DNA from: WTGA01 sp965231865
GTDB lineage: Bacteria > Pseudomonadota > Gammaproteobacteria > Arenicellales > Poriferihabitantaceae
Reading direction: 5' to 3'
Assembly (NCBI GenBank): GCA_965231865.1
Contig: CBDDOJ010000002.1
Span: 620,001 to 684,000 of the forward strand
DNA length: 64,000 nt
Position 1 is the stretch's first letter, and the number at the start of each line of letters is the position of its first letter. Below the pieces are notes generated by a model. That model did not search any database. It worked only from the letters and a program-made list of their open reading frames with translations, and was not told the origin of the DNA. Positions 25,678 through 34,060 of this stretch are shown here, piece after piece. The position numbers and the translations under genes are program-made.

Positions 25678-26157
25678 TTACCGGTATTTGGATTCCAGTG
25701 CCCGGTGTACGTGTTCATGTACAAAGGTGCTGACATCCCCGCCGTATCGGGCGATTTCCTTGATCAGGCTTGCCGAGACAAACGTGTGTTGTATGGCAGG
25801 GGTCAGCAGGACCGTTTCAATATTGCTGTCGAGTTTTCGGTTCATGGAGGCCAGCTGAAACTCGTATTCAAAATCAGAAACCGCCCGCAGGCCACGAAGA
25901 ATGATCCCTGCCCGGCATTCTCGCGCAAAATCAATCAACAGGCCGGAAAAACCGGTAATTTCCACATTGTCATAGCCACTGAGTACATGCCTTGCCAGGT
26001 CAATGCGTTCCTCCAGCGAGAACAGGGGAGATTTTTCCGGGCTGTTGGCGATGGCCAGTACAACCTGGTCAAACATCCTGGTGGCACGAAAGACCAGGTC
26101 GGAGTGGCCATTGGTAATGGGATCGAATGTTCCGGGGTAGATCGCTATTTTCGGCAT
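25678..26157 (-). CDS. coaD: phosphopantetheine adenylyltransferase
   Basis: CoaD joins ATP and 4'-phosphopantetheine to dephospho-CoA, the step before CoaE. It has the nucleotidyltransferase motif YPGTFDPITNGH (T/HxGH class) near residue 7, then RGLRAVSDFEYEFQLASMNR, and the second motif region FVSASLIKEIARYGG (usual ISSTLVKE, here SASLIKE). 159 residues, normal. It starts 10 bases after rsmD. Confidence 0.96.
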   Translation of the reverse strand: MPKIAIYPGTFDPITNGHSDLVFRATRMFDQVVLAIANSPEKSPLFSLEERIDLARHVLSGYDNVEITGFSGLLIDFARECRAGIILRGLRAVSDFEYEFQLASMNRKLDSNIETVLLTPAIQHTFVSASLIKEIARYGGDVSTFVHEHVHRALESKYR

Positions 26158-26167
26158 GATGACTGTT

Positions 26168-26725
26168 TCAGGTTTCTGCTAGGGTTAGTTGTGCCATCCC
26201 GCACCGGGACTCCCGAATAATATTCCAAGTTGCGGGGATTGGTAAGGGGTTATTGGAAATTGGCGACTCGATATAGATCCAGGCAGGGTCCTTGAGCACC
26301 GGGTATCGGACCAGCGCCTGGCAGGCTGGACCAATCAATGCCTGTTCAAACGGTGGGTCCATGAAAACCAGATCATATTTGACAGGGGTCAATGAAAGAT
26401 GATTCAGGGCCTGGCCGTGAACGATGTTCACCTGGTCCTGTGCGCCCAGCGATTCACGGTTCTTAAGGAGGGACTGGACCGATTTCCGGTTCGATTCCAC
26501 CATCACAACCCGGGCGGCCCCGCGGGAAGCTGCTTCGAACCCCAGTGCCCCGCTTCCCGCAAACAGGTCCAGGCATGTTTTTCCATCAAGGTGGTTCATC
26601 AGCCAGTTGAAAAGGGTTTCCCGGGCCCGGTCCGGAGTGGGTCTCAGGCCCGGCACGACCGGAAACCGGATGTTCCGGCGTTTCCACTGTCCGCCAATAA
26701 TCCTCAGTTTGCCACTTTTTTTCAT
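26168..26725 (-). CDS. rsmD: 16S rRNA (guanine966-N2)-methyltransferase
   Basis: RsmD methylates G966 of 16S rRNA using S-adenosylmethionine. Motifs are LRIIGGQWKRRNIRFP at the start, RPTPDRARETLFNWL, SAM motif I DLFAGSGALGFEAAS and the catalytic DPPF. I chose the ATG at 26725 (MKKSGKLRIIGG) as the family start; the frame is open further upstream. It is divergent from ftsY with about 90 bases between, a classic gammaproteobacterial arrangement, and heads the rsmD-coaD-ferredoxin-tmcA operon. Confidence 0.95.
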   Translation of the reverse strand: MKKSGKLRIIGGQWKRRNIRFPVVPGLRPTPDRARETLFNWLMNHLDGKTCLDLFAGSGALGFEAASRGAARVVMVESNRKSVQSLLKNRESLGAQDQVNIVHGQALNHLSLTPVKYDLVFMDPPFEQALIGPACQALVRYPVLKDPAWIYIESPISNNPLPIPATWNIIRESRCGMAQLTLAET

Positions 26726-26812
26726 GGATACGGTCACGTTGCCAGATGAATTCCATGTGTACAATGATACGATACCAAGCTGGTCATCCAGCAAAATAAT
26801 TGAAATCGTACC

Positions 26813-27745
26813 ATGACGTCCAAAGAAGGGTTATTCGCCCGGCTCGCCAAAACCCGGCAACACCTGGCTTCGGGGTTATTTGGGGTTTTCGGCGTGGCCA
26901 GGGAAATCGATGAATCCATTTACGAAGAGATGGAAGACCAGATGCTGATGGCCGATATGGGAGTACAGACCAGTCAGCACCTGCTGTCGGCGCTTCGCAG
27001 AAAAGCACACCGGCAGCGCTACCGGACCACGGATGAGTTGCTGACCGGTCTGCGCGAAACGGTGGTCGAGGTGCTGGCGGGACCGGAGCACCGCGGCGAC
27101 CAGGACAGTACGGCCAGGCCGCGGGTCACCCTGATGGTGGGGGTCAACGGTGTGGGCAAGACAACCTCCCTGGCGAAGATGGCCCACCGGTATAAAAACC
27201 ACGGCAACCGGGTCATGCTGGCCGCCTGTGATACCTTCCGTGCGGCGGCCATTGAGCAATTGCAGAGCTGGGGGGACCGGCTTGAACTGCCGGTGATTAC
27301 CCAGCCACACGGGTCCGATGCGGCGGCGGTGGCGTATGATGCGTACCAGGCGGCCTGCTCAAGGCAAACGGATCATTTGCTGATCGATACGGCGGGTCGA
27401 CAGCATACCCACGGCGATTTGATGGAGCAGTTGAAGAAGATCAAGCGGGTGCTGGGAAAAGTGGATTCCGCGCTTCCCCATGAAGTCCTGCTGACCGTGG
27501 ACGCCGGGAATGGCCAAAACGTGCTTTCCCAGGTCGAGAATTTTCACCAGGCCATTCCACTGACGGGCCTGTGCGTGACCAAGCTGGACGGCACGGCGAA
27601 AGGCGGCGTGGTGATTGCCGTTGCGGAACGATACGGCATCCCCATCCGCTATATCGGGGTGGGGGAAGGCCTGGAAGATTTACGGGAGTTTGTTCCCGTG
27701 GACTTTGTGAATGCGCTGATTCCGGAACGGGAGGGAAGCCGTTGA
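26813..27745 (+). CDS. ftsY: signal recognition particle receptor FtsY
   Basis: FtsY is the membrane-associated GTPase that docks SRP-bound ribosomes to SecYEG. The 310-residue protein has the N domain at 1-90 and the G domain with G1 GVNGVGKTTSLAKMA, the DTFRAAAIEQL insertion-box region, G3 DTAGRQ and G4 TKLDGTAKGG. The long acidic A domain of E. coli FtsY is absent; the protein begins with the short amphipathic stretch LFARLAKTRQHLASGLFGVF, the membrane-binding helix. ftsE and ftsX do not follow. Confidence 0.95.
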   Translation: MTSKEGLFARLAKTRQHLASGLFGVFGVAREIDESIYEEMEDQMLMADMGVQTSQHLLSALRRKAHRQRYRTTDELLTGLRETVVEVLAGPEHRGDQDSTARPRVTLMVGVNGVGKTTSLAKMAHRYKNHGNRVMLAACDTFRAAAIEQLQSWGDRLELPVITQPHGSDAAAVAYDAYQAACSRQTDHLLIDTAGRQHTHGDLMEQLKKIKRVLGKVDSALPHEVLLTVDAGNGQNVLSQVENFHQAIPLTGLCVTKLDGTAKGGVVIAVAERYGIPIRYIGVGEGLEDLREFVPVDFVNALIPEREGSR

Positions 27746-27974
27746 ACCCGGCATTGATTTTAGAGACCTTCTTTTAAAACCCAATCAAAAGGACTTGCAA
27801 AAATGGGGTTTTCTGGTTGACACTAATAGAACAATGTGAGCGCGTTTACCGCACACTTTTCATCCGTCCGGGTATATCGTTCCGCAAAATACGTTTAGAC
27901 ACCTCGGCAAACATGATTAAATTCTAAAGCATTTTTAGTTGAAGTCCGGTGCAAATTTTGGTATAGTCAGAAAC

Positions 27975-28011
27975 ACTGAACGGCCCGCTGCAGTGCAACG
28001 GACCGTTCAGT
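27975..28011. other. strong hairpin in the ftsY-tRNA-like interval
   Basis: ACTGAACGG (27975-27983) and CCGTTCAGT (28003-28011) form a perfect 9-base stem around a GC-rich loop. There is no T-run after it, so it is not a standard terminator on either strand. It lies 20 bases before the tRNA-like element. The rest of 27746-28030 shows no gene. Confidence 0.5.
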
Positions 28012-28030
28012 ACTTGGAAATTACGTAATT

Positions 28031-28105
28031 GGTGGGGGTGGCTACTGGTCGGGGCAGGTCTCCAAAACTTAGATCCCGAGGGTTCGATTCCCTCCACCTC
28101 CACCA
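28031..28105 (+). tRNA. tRNA-like element with encoded CCA (Trp-type anticodon loop, degenerate D arm)
   Basis: GGGGGTG at 28034-28040 pairs with CACCTCC at 28095-28101, followed by discriminator A and an encoded CCA ending at 28105. A clean T arm (GAGGG, loop TTCGATT, CCCTC) lies at 28078-28094. The segment GGTCTCCAAAAC matches the anticodon-loop region of tRNA-Trp (anticodon CCA). Only 37 bases separate the acceptor and T stems, about three too few, and the D and anticodon stems pair poorly. Three more bases (GGT) extend the acceptor against the CCA end. It may be a decayed tRNA-Trp, an att-site remnant, or a tmRNA 3' piece; a normal functional tRNA is doubtful. Confidence 0.45.
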
Positions 28106-28122
28106 TTTACTGGAGAAAGATT

Positions 28123-28614
28123 ATGCCTGTTGATATAAATACTGTCAACCAATTACTGAGTATGTTAGATGATCCGGACGAGGTCATGCTCACAGAATTC
28201 TCACTGTTCCCGGAAGAATTTTCACTCTACGCTGAAGCGGTACGAGATTTGTTATCCGAGCACACAAGCCAATGCGAGGAAATCGATAAATTAAAACAAC
28301 TAATGGAGCCCGTTTCCCCTGATCTTGGAGACTTTTCCGACCTGCCAGACGAATTGTTCGAGGAATTAAGCATTATAAAACCCGACGAACTCACAAGACG
28401 CTTGTTTATTACTGTAAAGAGTTATGGAGAGAAGGCCACGCTCGATCAAATCATCGTTGCATTGTACCGGAAGTTCGGAGAAATCTATGAGCGACGACTG
28501 GTTCAAAACAAGCTCTATCGGGCCCAAGGGATTTATCAAGTAAAGGACGAAAAAGGGATGTTCACAACGGACGCAGCGGTCGCCCGTGGACAGGACGACT
28601 TTGAGCCATTTTGA
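28123..28614 (+). CDS. hypothetical acidic protein with C-terminal winged-helix-like segment
   Basis: The 163-residue product starts 17 bases after the tRNA-like element with GGAG before the ATG. The first 100 residues are acidic and helical (VNQLLSMLDDPDEVMLTEF). The last 60 (GEKATLDQIIVALYRKFGEI, then RLVQNKLYRAQGIYQVKDEK) resemble a small winged helix like those in restriction-linked proteins. Position directly behind a tRNA 3' end suggests it entered on an integrative element. No family is recognised with confidence. Confidence 0.7.
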   Translation: MPVDINTVNQLLSMLDDPDEVMLTEFSLFPEEFSLYAEAVRDLLSEHTSQCEEIDKLKQLMEPVSPDLGDFSDLPDELFEELSIIKPDELTRRLFITVKSYGEKATLDQIIVALYRKFGEIYERRLVQNKLYRAQGIYQVKDEKGMFTTDAAVARGQDDFEPF

Positions 28615-28639
28615 ATAGTGTGAAAATAACCAGCCCATG

Positions 28640-29030
28640 CTGGGACATTAGCGAGTGCCATCGCTGGCCGTCGCTCTGGACCACTGGTGCTTTGGTTCGG
28701 ACGACGGGTGTTTCTTGCGTTTCGACAGGTCCGGTACCATCGCGTCCACAAACATTGATCGTGCGCCGACCTCATTCCTTCGGCTGGTCCTTGCATTTTC
28801 TCCATAGGTTCAATGGACTCTTCACGAGTGCGTTGTTTGAGATGCCAGGCGGTCACCCGGCGAATGCCGAGTACGCAGCTGATCTGCATACTTGTGCCCT
28901 TGTGCGAGAAAAAGAATGCATGGCATCCACGACATCAGTACGGTATCAGGTAATGTTTCTTGATTCGATGACGACATTGCACCTCCAAGATTGTGGTCCA
29001 CTATCTGATCAATTTCCAATGGTTATTTCC
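28640..29030 (-). pseudogene. decayed IS1595-like transposase
   Basis: Minus-strand pieces in different frames read CRGCHAFFFSHKGTSMQ (zinc-ribbon end), LGIRRVTAWHLKQRTREE (helix-turn-helix) and GPAEG, matching the order in IS1595-family transposases (zinc ribbon, HTH, GPVEVDE start of the catalytic domain). Internal deletion and several frameshifts are evident, and no terminal repeats can be defined. This accounts for most of the gap between the flanking genes. Confidence 0.45.
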
Positions 29031-29055
29031 GACTGCAAGTGATATCAGTGTTCCT

Positions 29056-29937
29056 CTATTCTCTTTTTCCGGGGCCAAGGGCCGAATCTGCACTTTGAGT
29101 CAACAGTCTGTTTTGTTCTTCGAGATGGTGCCGCATGGCGGACCTAGCGTGGCGGGCGGTGATCCACCTGAATATTTTTCTGGCCCTGGCTCGGTCGCCA
29201 TCCAGAAAAATCACCAGTGAACGATATCGCTCCGTGACCGTTAATATCCCCATGGCTTCTTTGGTCAAACAGGACAATTCCACCATTTGCAGATGAGCAC
29301 GACCGATTCTTCTGTGCTTGAAACGAGGACAATCAATGAACCATAGTTTGTAACCATCGGTTTTCTTTTCCACAAGGATATTATTCCAGGTCAGGTCCCG
29401 ATGGAACAAATGATTGTGATGTGCTTTCTTTACCAGGCCAAACAGCTTGGATCGAATTTCCGACAGCACGGCCTGCTTTTCCGGAGGTTTCATGGCAGAC
29501 CACACCTCCCGTGCAAAGGTTGTCAGGTCCATGGCTGATTCCAGTTCCCGTATGAGGAGATATCCCCCAACCAGTCGCCCAAACTGACGGTCTTCTCCAA
29601 AACCGACTCGTTCCGGGACAGGAATCCCAATTCCGGCCAGGGCCGTCAGTCCAGCCCATTCCCCAACGGCTCTGCTCCGCCGCATAAAATAACGCCAGCT
29701 CGAGCCGATGCTGTACCTTTTGAAGATCACTTTGCCCTGATCCGTATTCACCCGGGATACCTGGTTTTTCTCATGGGGCCCACCGACCAGCCTTTCCCCG
29801 GTATCAAAGACCGACCATTCATCCAGGTTTCCCAGGCTGGACCGGGTGATGGCATCCTCCCATTCAGGAGCGATGAATCGATATTGGCCGTGCAGGGTGT
29901 AGATACGACGTCGGGAAGGGGTTTTCTTTCGGATCAT
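29056..29937 (-). CDS. lipopolysaccharide kinase family protein (Kdo/WaaP-like)
   Basis: The roughly 293-residue product has a kinase-like fold typical of LPS-core kinases. It has a KVIFKRYSIGSSWRYF Lys region, EWAGLTALAGIGIPVPERV, then HHNHLFHRDLTWNNILV with the catalytic Asp and Asn, and LWFIDCPRFKH with the metal-binding Asp in a DxP context. No signal peptide. The chosen ATG at 29937 overlaps an upstream decayed frame by ATGA. Likely it phosphorylates a core sugar. Whether the substrate is Kdo or heptose is not visible. Confidence 0.8.
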   Translation of the reverse strand: MIRKKTPSRRRIYTLHGQYRFIAPEWEDAITRSSLGNLDEWSVFDTGERLVGGPHEKNQVSRVNTDQGKVIFKRYSIGSSWRYFMRRSRAVGEWAGLTALAGIGIPVPERVGFGEDRQFGRLVGGYLLIRELESAMDLTTFAREVWSAMKPPEKQAVLSEIRSKLFGLVKKAHHNHLFHRDLTWNNILVEKKTDGYKLWFIDCPRFKHRRIGRAHLQMVELSCLTKEAMGILTVTERYRSLVIFLDGDRARARKIFRWITARHARSAMRHHLEEQNRLLTQSADSALGPGKRE

Positions 29938-30342
29938 TGTTTTTTCAGCAGTACAAACCGGTAGTGCCTGACATGGGGTCCGATCGTAATGAACCGAAAC
30001 CGGCGCCCGGTGCATCGGCAATGTCCTTCACGGCCAGGGCGCAGGAATTCAGGGAATTTCTCCGTACTGTGTGCCCCAGGGACTGGATGGAGATTGGATC
30101 AGCCAATGAAAGTACCACGGTTCTGCCGGTCACACTTCAATTCAAAGAACAGTTCGTAAAATTCGCTGGTACCGGAAAACCCTGTCTCAACAGGACCCTC
30201 CCGACTACCCTCATCGGGTTGCCGATTTTATGTGACCTCATTGCTCCCGTTCCTTGTCCGGGGAATCTGATGCCACAACCATCCGGTAGCATTGCAGGAT
30301 GGATGGCACCATCAACATCCATTCTTGACCAACCAGCCAGTG
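29938..30342. other. apparently decayed coding remnant, minus strand
   Basis: No intact gene is present. The minus strand keeps protein-like pieces in shifting frames, ending with GRRFRFITIGPHVRHYRFVL, then LKKQ, whose stop overlaps the kinase ATG (ATGA). This suggests a dead gene once cotranscribed with the kinase. The family is not identifiable. Confidence 0.35.
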
Positions 30343-30795
30343 CTAGTCGATTTTCCGGTACTCCCCGTCAATGACCCTTTGTTCAGATTTATGGGGACCC
30401 GGCCCCCCCGGAGCCTGGCCGGCACGGAATGAAACATTGGGCTGCACAACCCGTCCCCGGATTATTCGATGGATCATCGCCCGCCGAAGTGGTGGTGTCA
30501 AAATGATAAATCCGAACGTGTCCGTGAAAAAACCCGGGGTAAGCAGGAGCGCTCCGGCCAGAAACAGGCCCAGACCTTCCAATAGTTCCATGGCCGGGGG
30601 CTGTCCCCTGGCCACTTGCCTTTGTACCCTTGCGAGGGTAGAAATCCCCTGGGCCCTGACCAGAAATGCGCCAAGCACTGCGGTAAAGACCACCAGGAAG
30701 ATGGTCATTCCCGCCCCGACTGCACTGCCTACCTGGATCAACAGGTAGATTTCTATCAACGGAACGATGAGGAAGATGAGCAGTAATGGCTTCAT
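30343..30795 (-). CDS. fxsA: FxsA-family membrane protein
   Basis: FxsA is a small cytoplasmic-membrane protein named for its effect on phage F exclusion. The 150-residue product starts MKPLLLIFLIVPLIEIYLLI and has two further hydrophobic segments (MTIFLVVFTAVLGAFLV and GLFLAGALLLTPGFFTDTFG, the family signature), then a hydrophilic tail. The ATG at 30795 is used; upstream in-frame sequence is unrelated. It is divergent from dsbD, a frequent neighbour. Confidence 0.9.
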   Translation of the reverse strand: MKPLLLIFLIVPLIEIYLLIQVGSAVGAGMTIFLVVFTAVLGAFLVRAQGISTLARVQRQVARGQPPAMELLEGLGLFLAGALLLTPGFFTDTFGFIILTPPLRRAMIHRIIRGRVVQPNVSFRAGQAPGGPGPHKSEQRVIDGEYRKID

Positions 30796-30996
30796 TTCGG
30801 GTTTGGCCGGAGGCGACTTTGACAATGGTTGTCGTGAATCCCTTATAATATAAGGTTGCAGCCACATATATAAGGGAAAAACCGGAGATTTCCAATTATT
30901 CGCTCCGCCATTAAAGGTGAACTGGTGTTGTCTCCACAGGGCAGCCGGTTCGATCCCCATTTATCGTTTCTCGACTTCCCCAGTATCCCCTGACCA

Positions 30997-33357
30997 TTGT
31001 CCAGCGTTCTTTATATTCTCCTGGGGTTGATGGCTGCAATGTCATCAACATTGTTCGCAGACGATGATGTCCTGTTGCCTGCTGACCAGGCGTTTGAGTT
31101 CCGTGCACAAATGGTGTCCCCGAACCGGATTGACGCGACCTGGAGGATCGCGGATGGCTATTACATGTACCGGGACAAATTTGATTTCAGGTTCACCGGA
31201 AACGATATTATCACGGCACAGGTGAGTCTTCCTGTTGGGACACCCAAGGAAGATTCCATATTCGGGAAAGTGCAGGTTTATACGCAATCCCTGGAGGTCG
31301 CGATTCCCATTCTTCCCAATGGTGCCAGGGAATTTCAGTTAATCGCCTCGGGACAGGGATGCAATGAGCCGGTGGGTGTTTGCTATCCTCCCATGGAAAA
31401 AACGGTTCGATTCAGTCAAAACGGGCAGGAAGAGGAAACCCCGAAAGCTCCATCATTCTTCCAGTCCGGCACCATGGTGCCCAACTCACCGGGGCCATCC
31501 GATGAGCTAAGAGACCAGCTTGCCGCGGGTTTCCAGCCCCCGAAGTTTCTTGATGTGGACGACGCATTCAGGTTGCGAATTGAAGCGATATCCCGTGATG
31601 CCCTCCATGCCGTCTTCACCATTGCAGAAGGCTACTATCTCTACCGCGACAAAATCCATTTTTCGAGCGAATCCTCCCCCCAAATCAAACCGGTTGTTTT
31701 GCCCGATGGAAAAGACAAGGTGGACGAGTATTTCGGAGAGGTGGTGATTTTCGATCAGGATTTCAGTGCCCTGGTTGAACTGGACACCCTGCTCACCGAT
31801 GAGAATCGTTTTGTGCTGAGCGCAAGTTATCAGGGGTGTGCTGTGGATGGAATCTGTTATGCCCCGGTAACGAAAACCTTTGACTTTTCATCCCTGTTTA
31901 CGGTGCTTTCCTTCGATGCGAATGCCCAGTCCACCCCGGTTTTCACGGCCGAATTCGTCGGAGGACAAAGTTCCACCCCAACTTCGCCTCAACCCTCTTC
32001 AAATGACGTCCAGGCAAATTTGAACGATGCGGGCAGCAAGGCCGCAAAGCTGAAAACGGAGACCGATATCCCGACACGAACCGTGTTCCTGTTTTTCAGC
32101 GCCATGATTGCCGGCCTGTTGCTGACGTTTACCCCTTGTGTCTTGCCGATGATCCCGGTGTTGACCAGTATCATTGCTGGCCAGGGAAAGCACCTGACCT
32201 CGGCAAAAGGGGGAGTGCTGGCTATCTTCTATGTCGTGGGGACCATGATTACCTATGCGGCCATGGGGGCACTGGCGGGGGCAACGGGAGACCAGTTGCA
32301 GGCGTATTTCCAGAATATCTGGGCGATCGGATTCCTGAGTGTACTGTTTTTCATCATGGCGCTGTCCATGTTTGGCCTGTTCGACATCCAGATGCCGGCA
32401 TTCATTCAGGCCCGGCTGCAATTCCAGCCCACAAGAATGCGGGGCCCCATTCCCCTCGTATTGTGCCTGGGAATCCTGTCTGCGCTGATCATTGGTGCCT
32501 GTGTTTCCCCCGTACTCATCTCATTCCTGGGTATCGCCGTCAGCACGGGTGATCCATTCCTGGGTGCCCTGCTCATGACTGCCATGGCACTGGGTATGGG
32601 AATTCCGCTGATTGCACTGGGCTTTGGTGCGGGTCATCTGGTGCCCCGGGCGGGCCAGTGGATGGTCAAGGTGAAACAGGGATTCGGGGTGTTGCTGGTT
32701 GCCACCGCCATTTACCTGCTGGGGATTCTTCCCGAGGTCCCCGTACTGCTGTTATGGGGAGGATTTTTTATCCTCCTCAGCGTCTTTCTGGGCGCGGTTG
32801 AAAAATCCGGGGAAACCGCTGGCAACTGGCAGCGGTTCGAGAAAGGAGTGGGTATTTTGCTGCTGGTATGGGGGATTGTCTTGCTGCTCGGTGGGTTCCT
32901 GGGTCAACGGGACCTCTTCAGGCCATTGCCGCAAGACCTGTTTGCCCGATTTTCGCAATCGGTTGTTGAAAATAGCGGCATTGAGTCCCATCCATTCACT
33001 CGAGTTGCCAATACCTCTGAATTGGAACAACTGCTGTCCATGGCCAAACTTGGGAAAAAGCCGGTCCTGGTTGACTACTATGCGGACTGGTGTGTGGACT
33101 GCCTTCGCATGGAAGAGACCACTTTCAAGGACGTGGCCATTGATTCACTGCTGAGAGAAAAGTTTGTCACGATTCAAATTGATGTGACCGATGCGACCAA
33201 TCAAGACAACCGGTTACTCAAGCAATATTTTGGGGTCTTTGGTCCGCCGGCAACCATTTTCCTGGATAGGGACGGAAATATACTGGAAGAAAAAAACTTT
33301 TATGGCTATATGGACAGTGACCGCTTTCTCCAGCTGATATCCGGGTTCCAGCCGTAA
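30997..33357 (+). CDS. dsbD: thiol:disulfide interchange protein DsbD with duplicated N-terminal domain
   Basis: DsbD carries electrons from cytoplasmic thioredoxin to periplasmic thiols. The 786-residue product has a signal peptide (to about residue 21) and two successive alpha (cDsbD-N) domains. The first has GCNEPVGVCYPP near residue 128; the second has GCAVDGICYAP near residue 285. The membrane beta domain (about 360-620) follows with FTPCVLPMIPVL and GACVSPVLIS. A C-terminal thioredoxin domain has ADWCVDC. E. coli DsbD (565 residues) has one alpha domain, so one domain is duplicated. The start is a TTG at 30997. The tlpA-like gene begins directly after the stop. Confidence 0.93.
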   Translation: MSSVLYILLGLMAAMSSTLFADDDVLLPADQAFEFRAQMVSPNRIDATWRIADGYYMYRDKFDFRFTGNDIITAQVSLPVGTPKEDSIFGKVQVYTQSLEVAIPILPNGAREFQLIASGQGCNEPVGVCYPPMEKTVRFSQNGQEEETPKAPSFFQSGTMVPNSPGPSDELRDQLAAGFQPPKFLDVDDAFRLRIEAISRDALHAVFTIAEGYYLYRDKIHFSSESSPQIKPVVLPDGKDKVDEYFGEVVIFDQDFSALVELDTLLTDENRFVLSASYQGCAVDGICYAPVTKTFDFSSLFTVLSFDANAQSTPVFTAEFVGGQSSTPTSPQPSSNDVQANLNDAGSKAAKLKTETDIPTRTVFLFFSAMIAGLLLTFTPCVLPMIPVLTSIIAGQGKHLTSAKGGVLAIFYVVGTMITYAAMGALAGATGDQLQAYFQNIWAIGFLSVLFFIMALSMFGLFDIQMPAFIQARLQFQPTRMRGPIPLVLCLGILSALIIGACVSPVLISFLGIAVSTGDPFLGALLMTAMALGMGIPLIALGFGAGHLVPRAGQWMVKVKQGFGVLLVATAIYLLGILPEVPVLLLWGGFFILLSVFLGAVEKSGETAGNWQRFEKGVGILLLVWGIVLLLGGFLGQRDLFRPLPQDLFARFSQSVVENSGIESHPFTRVANTSELEQLLSMAKLGKKPVLVDYYADWCVDCLRMEETTFKDVAIDSLLREKFVTIQIDVTDATNQDNRLLKQYFGVFGPPATIFLDRDGNILEEKNFYGYMDSDRFLQLISGFQP

Positions 33358-33894
33358 ATGAAGAAAGTCCTGCTGCTGGGAAGTTTGGCCCTTGCTGGAG
33401 CGGCATTGGGTGCCCTGTTTGGGGTTTATCAACTCGGCTCAAAGAACAGTGGTCCTGGAAATCCGGTGTTGGCACAGGCCAGGCTTTCCGAAATCCGCTT
33501 GCCGGACGTGGACCGAAAAATCAGAAACGGCGAAGAATGGCTGGGCAGGATTGTAATCGTGAACCATTGGGCGACCTGGTGCCCTCCCTGCCTGGAAGAG
33601 ATCCCCATGCTGATTGAATACCAGCATCGCATGGCCAAAGAGGAGGTTCAAGTGGTTGGGATTGCCCATGACCAGTTGGAATCAACCTTGAGATTTGGTG
33701 ACCAGATAGGAATCAATTATCCGTCTCTGGTTGCTGTAACCGGGGGGAACGAACTGTTGAAAGACCATGGCAATACGGATGCGGGTGCACTTCCATTTAC
33801 AGCCATCTTCAATAAAGATGGGGAATTGGTACGAACCTCGTTAGGGAAGCTGACCTATGTGGAACTGGACCGTCTGATACAACCCTTGCTATAA
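33358..33894 (+). CDS. TlpA-like membrane-anchored thioredoxin
   Basis: The 178-residue protein has an N-terminal uncleaved-looking membrane segment (LLLGSLALAGAALGALFGVY). A periplasmic redoxin domain follows with the redox motif WATWCPPC and a cis-Pro region ALPFTAIF. It begins at the base after the dsbD stop, so the pair is coupled. DsbD probably reduces this protein, which may then reduce cytochrome c or other periplasmic thiols. In relatives aroQ and accB often follow; here accessory genes do. Confidence 0.9.
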   Translation: MKKVLLLGSLALAGAALGALFGVYQLGSKNSGPGNPVLAQARLSEIRLPDVDRKIRNGEEWLGRIVIVNHWATWCPPCLEEIPMLIEYQHRMAKEEVQVVGIAHDQLESTLRFGDQIGINYPSLVAVTGGNELLKDHGNTDAGALPFTAIFNKDGELVRTSLGKLTYVELDRLIQPLL

Positions 33895-34060
33895 CGACTT
33901 CCTATCTGACTTTCTGAGAAACTTCGGCCTGTCCTGATCAAAAATGGTTTTATCCAACCCTGGTTCTGGTATTGTCGGATTGGTTATTTCCAAAGACTTT
34001 CAAACCTTCTACCTGACGTTGACGAAAAATCAAAACCGTTTAGCAGGATGATTTGACAAC

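Noticed and set aside
27775..27825. Terminator after ftsY from AAAACCC and GGGGTTTT
   Set aside because: Arms are separated by about 21 bases and there is no convincing T-run; stability would be poor.
28031..28105. Full tmRNA gene (ssrA)
   Set aside because: The acceptor and T arm fit, but no mRNA-like tag region follows and the whole element is only 75 bases.
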